Part shown: piece after piece, positions 59,049 to 64,000 of the stretch
How the letters are laid out: each line of letters begins with the position of its first letter
Position numbering within the stretch: the first letter of the stretch is position 1
Assembly: GCF_000283155.1 (NCBI RefSeq)
Contig: NW_004454181.1
Span: 26,185,490-26,249,489 of the forward strand
From: Ceratotherium simum simum
Lineage: Eukaryota > Chordata > Mammalia > Perissodactyla > Rhinocerotidae
Length of the DNA: 64,000 bases
Direction: 5' to 3'
Notes under the pieces: generated by a model
Databases searched by the model: none
Told to the model about the DNA's origin: nothing
Seen by the model: only the letters and a program-made list of their open reading frames with translations
Translations under genes and position numbers: made by a program

Positions 59049-59978
59049 AAGAAACAAATGCATATTGTACAAACAGTGAAAGCAAGTGTTCCATCAAACA
59101 ATTTAGTTCTAATTGGGAGAGAACACAGCATTAACCTAGTACATGACAGTGATTCGGAAGAGCAAGTGTTCTTTTCTGTAAATGAGAAAGCTTTGAAAAC
59201 ATAGAAGAGTCTGCCACGTGAAGAATTAGAAGGAAAAAATACAAACCCAAACTTAGATATAAGGCAAAAAGATTAAATATCAAAAAACTGGAAACTGACA
59301 CATGAAAAAATGTTGAATAACTCTTCTGTGAGAGCTGAAAGTTTTTGTTGACACAAAAGTGTTTATGCACCACTAAGGCTTACTGGTTAAATATCTGAGG
59401 CATATCTGGCATTGAACACTTCCTTTATATCCTGGAGCTATAAACAAGTTTTCTCAGTCAGTAAAAATAAACAAACAACAACAAAAAACTTCACAGCAGC
59501 TGCATTAACATGAAACAATGGTCTCAGATACAAGAAGAAAATGAAACAAAAATCCTAGATAAGTGGGCATTTGGCAGGCTATGCAAAAATGACCTTTAAG
59601 GATTCTTCCCAGGCTTCCTGTGACTGTCAGTTATGGCCCACTGGGTTACTAATATGTGCAATTCCATTACTTGCTGCTTCTTTTTTTAATTTGGAAAGTT
59701 TGCTTATAACTCTGATTGAGGCCACATTTTCATCTTTTAGCCTCAGGTTGTCTGCTTTTAGGTGTGGTAACATTGGAGCTCTTCTTCCACTTCAGATATT
59801 ATTCTTTCTAGAGCTCTTCACTCCTTTTTTTCCATTTCCAGTGGTGACCTCTCAGCAAATCTTTCTTGTCTCTGGGTGGCTTTTCCAACTGCAATTTAAG
59901 ATGTCAGTTCCATATTTGTATCATGTAGCTGTGTTTTTATCTTTTCATTTTCAGCTAGAATTTGTTCATAAAGCTTTT

Positions 59979-60247
59979 TTTTTTTCACGTTTTTGTTTTT
60001 TTGTTTTTTGCTGAGGAAGATTAGCCCCAAGCTAACATCTGTTGCCAATCTTCCTCTTTTTCTTTGCTTGGGGAAGATTAGCCCTGAGCTAACATCTATG
60101 CCAGTCTTCCTCTATTTTATACGTGGGTCACCGCCACAGCATGGCTGACGAGTGGCGTAGGTCCACGCCCGGGATCCAAACCTGTGAACCCAGGCTGCAA
60201 AAGCAGAGGGTGCTGTACTTAACCACTAGGCCACGGGGCCGGACCCC
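59979..60247 (-). mobile_element. ERE SINE (17) with 12-bp TSD
   Basis: Reverse-oriented ERE ending ggccacggggccggacccc. cataaagctttt is duplicated at 59967-59978 and 60248-60259. It splits the PPP1R12A pseudogene at the FKKLYEQ-equivalent position, so it is younger than the retrocopy. Confidence 0.95.
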
Positions 60248-61079
60248 CATAAAGCTTTTGAAGTCAGTTGAATCATCCTTTTCCAGCCTGCTACTGTAAG
60301 TTTTTCTTTCCTCTAAGTAACTGTATGATCCAGAGCGACCCAGCAAGGAATGAGACTGATCGCTAGCTGATGTGGAACTGGTTTCATATTTAGAAATGGA
60401 CCCTAAGTTCCTTTGTTATTGGATCCATCTTCTTTCTGTATGATTGTTGTTCTTGTTCATTTTCATCGCTATCGTTTCCAATATGAAACTTCTGTAGATC
60501 TTCTTTTCTCTGTTGGGTCATTGTCATTCTCCGATTGATTTAGGTTATGATTTATTCTCTTCTTTTTCCTCTTCTCTTTTCCTCCCTCTCTTTCACTTTC
60601 CTTTGTTAATACTCTGGAGTAAACAGAAGTTATTCCTACAAGACTATTTGGCCTATTTAGTTGACTTGAAGCATCGAGTGAACTGCTCATGGTAGAAAGT
60701 GAAAAGGATGGAGTGGTTGAACTTGAAGTTGAGTCTGGTCTGTAAAGCTAATAAGTCTTATATGTTCTGGAGTACTTTTCCTTATATTCATCTTGTCTAA
60801 GATGTTTCTGACTCCTTTTCTTCTTGCTTCTCTTGATCGTTTTTTTCTTTTTTCTCTTTTTTCCTTCATTTTCTTGTTCTCTGGTTTGAGTAGAATGACT
60901 TGTTTTTTCCAGCTTCCTAAAGATCAGCCAGTGTCACCCCCTGTGTTGATCTTCTAGACTGTCTTGCTTGTTTAAAGCTTGCTTTTCTTTGGGATTCAAA
61001 CTCTTCATCTCTAACAGGAGTGAGGAATGATCTGCGTCTCTCCCTGACCTCTGATGTGGAGGAGACAGTGCCGACAGCA

Positions 61080-61490
61080 GTTATAGTCAGGGTTATTTGT
61101 TGAGAGGTTTTTGATTGCTTGTTCAATCTCCTTACTAGTTTTAGGGCTATTCAGATTTTCTATTTCTTTATGATTCAGTCTTGGTAAGTTTTGGGTTTGT
61201 AAGAATTTGTCCATTTCATTAATTTGTTGATGTATAATTATTCATAGTACATTTTTATTTCTGTAAAATCAATTACAAGTCCCCTCTTACATTTCTGATT
61301 TTAGTTATTTGAATCTTTTCTCTAATTTTCTGAATCTAGCTAAAGGTTTGCCAATTTTGTTGATCTTTTTGAAGAATCAACTCCTGGTTTCGTTGGTTTT
61401 CTGTATTGGTTTCTATTGTTTATTTCGTTTAACTCTGCTCTAATCTTTATTATTCTCTTTCTTCTGGTAGCTTTGTGGGGCAGACACTTT
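61080..61490 (-). repeat. Antisense L1 ORF2 fragment
   Basis: gttgagaggtttttgattgc, cagattttctatttctttat and tgaatctagctaaaggtttg are antisense ORF2 text. It flanks the PPP1R12A retrocopy; the left flank is L1 too, but from a different part of the element. Confidence 0.75.
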
Positions 61491-62164
61491 TAATTATCAT
61501 TGTGTAATATTTTATCACTGTAGAGTTGCACCGTATTATGACTCTGTGTTCTTAGATGACTGATTATATCAGACTTCTCTAAGACTAGCAGACCTCCATA
61601 TGTAACACTACCCCAAGTGTTAATAGTCACCTTGCTTTATTTTACTTTTTTAATGGTAGTCTTGTCATATTGTAATTTATTTTGTTTATTGTTTATTGTC
61701 TGTCCACTTTGGTAGAATTTAAGCATGACTAGGTCAGGGATACTTAGCTGTATTGTTATAATGATATAGCCGAAGCTTTAGAAAAGTGCATGGCACATAA
61801 TATATGTTCACTAAATATTTGTTAAAGGACTAAACGGTAGAGTGAATGAACAGTTTTACTGGTTTAACAACCTGTGTGGAATTATATTCCAAAATTCCAT
61901 AATCAGAAAGTTTATAAGGTGTGGTTAAGCTGGGATTAAGAAAGACCAGAAGAAGAAGATTATCTAAATCCTTATGTGCCATGGCAATTGGTGAGAGCAG
62001 TGATAAATCTGTATACTAGGAAGAAGAGCATTCTTAAAAGCCTTGAGGTGAAAGTGAGCTGAGGAATAACAAGAATGTCTGAAGAGGAATGAATGAGGGG
62101 AAGAAGTATTTATAATGACATCAAAAAATGAGGAAGGAGCCGGTAACGTAGGGCATTTTAAGGT
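61491..62164. other. Unassigned DNA, possible L2 scrap
   Basis: No gene. A patch near 61780-61850 (gtgcatggcacataatatat) is L2/MIR-like. Confidence 0.35.
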
Positions 62165-64000
62165 ATGGTGAAGAGTTTTTTTTAAAAGCAGATTTATTGA
62201 AGTTTAATAGACAAACAATAAACTGCACATATTTAAAGTGTACAATTTGATCACTTTGGGCTTGTGTATACGCCAGTGAAACTATCACCACAATCAAGAT
62301 AATGAATATGTCCATCATCCCCAAATGTTCCTTCTTACCCCTTGGTAATTGGTCTTCCCTCACCAGCTCTCCACCCCATCCTCAGGCAACCAGTGATCTG
62401 CTTTCTGCCACTATAATACTCATTTGTATTTCCTAGAATTTGATGTAAATGGAATCATAAAGTATGCACCTTTGTTTCTACTGGTTTTTATCACTCACTA
62501 TATTATTTTGAATTTAATCCAATTTGTTGTTTCTATCAAGAATTCATTCCTTTCTATTGCTGATTAGTATTCCATTGCATGGATAGTTTATCCATTTGCC
62601 TATAATGGATATTTGAGTTACTTCCACTTTTGGGGGCTTACAAATAAAGATGCTATGAGCATTCCTGTACAAATTTTTGTATGCACACGTGTCTTGAATA
62701 TTGTGTGTTGTATGCACACATGCCTAATACTTATTCTCTTGGATAAATATTAGGAACGGAATGGCTGGATCATATAGGTTTATGTTTAAAGGAAATCACC
62801 TATTTTCCAAAGTGATTGCGCCATTTTACATTCCCATCAGCAGTGTGTGAAAGTTCATTTCTCTACATCCTTGCCAACACTTGGTAATATTAGTTTTTTT
62901 AATTTTAGTCATTTTAGTACTTGTGTAATAGTATCTCATTGTAGTTTTAATTAGCATTTCCTTAATGACTAATGATGTTAGGCATGTTTTCATGTTCTTA
63001 TTTGCCATCAGTATATCTTTGGTGAAATGTCTAAGTCTTTGCTCAATTTTTAATGATTTGGTTGTTATTGTTCTTCGTATATTCTAGCTGCTGGTTTTTT
63101 ATCAGATATATGATTTGAAAATATATTCTTCTAGTCTGTGGCTTGTCTTTTCATTCTCTTAATGGTGTCTTTTGAAGACCAGAGTCCAATTTATCATATA
63201 TTCTTTTATGGTTCATGCTTTTAGTGCCATTATCTAAGAAATCTTTGCCTAATCCTAGGTTACAAAGGTTTTCTCTGACATTTTCTTCTAGGAGTTTTAT
63301 AGTTTTAAATTTTACATTTAGGGCTGTGATCTATTTTGAGTTAATTTTTTGTATATGGTGTGAAGAATGGATTAAGTTTCAATTTAAAATATAGATATCC
63401 AATTATTCCAGCACTACTTATTGAAAAGACTATTCTTTCCCCCATGGAAATGCCTTTGCTAAAAATTTTTTGTCATATCAGTTGGGTCTATTTCTGATCT
63501 ACTGTTTCATTTATCAATTTTTCTATCTTTACACCAATACCACACTGTCTTGATTATTGTACTTGTGTATATAACAAGTCTTGAGATAAGGTAGTATCAG
63601 ATCTCAAGTTTTTGGGTTTTTTTTGGCAAAGTTGTTTTGGCTATTCTTAAAGAATCATCTTGTCAGTTTCTTCTCAAAAGCTTGCTGCAGTTTTGAATGG
63701 ATTGCACTGAATCTATAAATCAGTTTGGGGAGATTTACAATAATAAGGCTTCTGACACATGAACACTACATAGTCCTTTTATTTAAATCTTCTTTCATTT
63801 CTAGTAGTAATGTTTTGTAGTTTTAAGTATATAGGTATTGCCTATCTTTTGTCAGATGTACCCCAAGCCTTTCATATTTAAAGAAATTCTACAATAGATT
63901 TTTTATTTTAATTTGATTGTTTATTGATAGTATATAGAAATACAACTGATTATTGTATTTCAATGTAGTATGCTTCAACCTTCCTAAACTTACTGATTAG
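62165..64000 (-). mobile_element. Antisense L1 continuing past window end
   Basis: 3'-UTR in reverse (aaagtgtacaatttgatcac, ttgatgtaaatggaatcata), then ORF2 C-terminal in reverse (tccaattattccagcactac, ctgaatctataaatcagttt). It runs out of the window at 64000. Frames are broken, and no separate gene is present here. Confidence 0.8.

Larger units (their letters stand above)
58010..61078 (-). pseudogene. PPP1R12A: Processed pseudogene of PPP1R12A (MYPT1)
   Basis: Minus-strand intronless copy of the C-terminal part of myosin phosphatase targeting subunit 1, which in the parent gene tethers PP1 to myosin. Readable pieces in order: VRERRRSFLTPVRDEEFESQ (about 61045), RQSRRSTQGVTLADL, SSQLNRPNSLVGITSVYSR, EKRRSTEVSYW, DSDENEQEQQS, GRSGSYSYLEERKTYSSRLE, then beyond an ERE LYEQILAENEK and TQRQERFAERS. 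The segments around the two ROCK phosphorylation sites of the parent (RRSTQGVT and RRSTGVS, here RRSTEVS) are visible. Many frameshifts and stops (for example after MELTS) make it non-coding. Below about 59600 the AU-rich text is consistent with the parent 3'-UTR down to 58010, though this part is inferred. The 5' end is truncated where L1 text begins near 61080. Confidence 0.85.

Noticed and set aside
59571..60014. 147-codon plus ORF rich in F and L
   Set aside because: It is antisense to the PPP1R12A pseudogene and runs into the ERE; the minus strand carries the real homology.

Overview
This window is nuclear DNA from a placental mammal, almost certainly a perissodactyl and most likely a horse-type genome (Equus). 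The diagnostic signal is at least 17 copies of the tRNA-derived ERE SINE, with the GGGGCCGGCC...TTAGCGGTTAAGTG head and GAGGAAGATTGGC...TTAGCTCAGG body, in both orientations and several with intact target-site duplications. The rest of the sequence is typical of a mammal: old L1, MIR/L2, LTR and Tigger DNA-transposon remnants, two CpG-rich promoters, and exons separated by kilobase introns. Nothing prokaryotic is present. The species call is an inference from the ERE family.

The genic content is a small KRAB zinc-finger (KRAB-ZNF) cluster. A minus-strand locus runs from a CpG island near 22.9-23.5 kb through a start-codon exon (19.6 kb), KRAB-A (18.7-18.9 kb) and KRAB-B (18.3-18.4 kb) to a terminal finger exon (10.57-11.50 kb). 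A plus-strand paralog runs from a CpG/YY1-type promoter near 37.4-37.6 kb through a start-codon exon (40.54-40.69 kb), KRAB-A (42.43-42.56 kb) and KRAB-B (42.80-42.90 kb) to a finger exon (51.04-52.39 kb). The two are divergent and share exon phases, the MTKSQ start and related spacer text. Between them lies a frameshifted finger fragment on the plus strand (27.0-27.4 kb). The assembled plus-strand model stays in frame at 464 codons plus stop. The minus-strand model is in frame only if a 5-nt deletion in KRAB-A is ignored.

Both full-length loci carry lesions. The minus locus has a KRAB-A exon of 122 nt instead of 127 and an in-frame TAA four codons into the terminal exon, but keeps a 300-codon ORF with eight fingers starting at an internal ATG. 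The plus locus has GC instead of GT at the KRAB-B donor, degraded leading fingers, and an AGA-to-TGA stop that removes the last two fingers, which remain open behind it. This looks like parallel decay of a paralog pair, or a move to KRAB-only and finger-only products. I cannot tell which without transcript and population data.

The rest is mostly repeats. There is a 3'-end L1 at 16.4-18.1 kb, an antisense L1 with an inverted 5' end at 29.7-34.9 kb, a nearly full-length antisense L1 filling the last intron of the plus gene (43.6-50.6 kb) and itself interrupted by an ERE and a Tigger element, further L1 at 54.3-58.0, 61.1-61.5 and 62.2-64.0 kb, and several solo LTRs at 9.4, 12.8-14.2, 16.0, 20.4-22.5 and 24.1-24.9 kb. 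At 58.0-61.1 kb there is a processed pseudogene of PPP1R12A (MYPT1), minus strand, 5'-truncated, full of frameshifts and stops, and later hit by two EREs. No CRISPR, rRNA or functional tRNA gene was seen. I found no convincing novel molecular system; the most unusual content is the matched decay of the two KRAB-ZNF paralogs.
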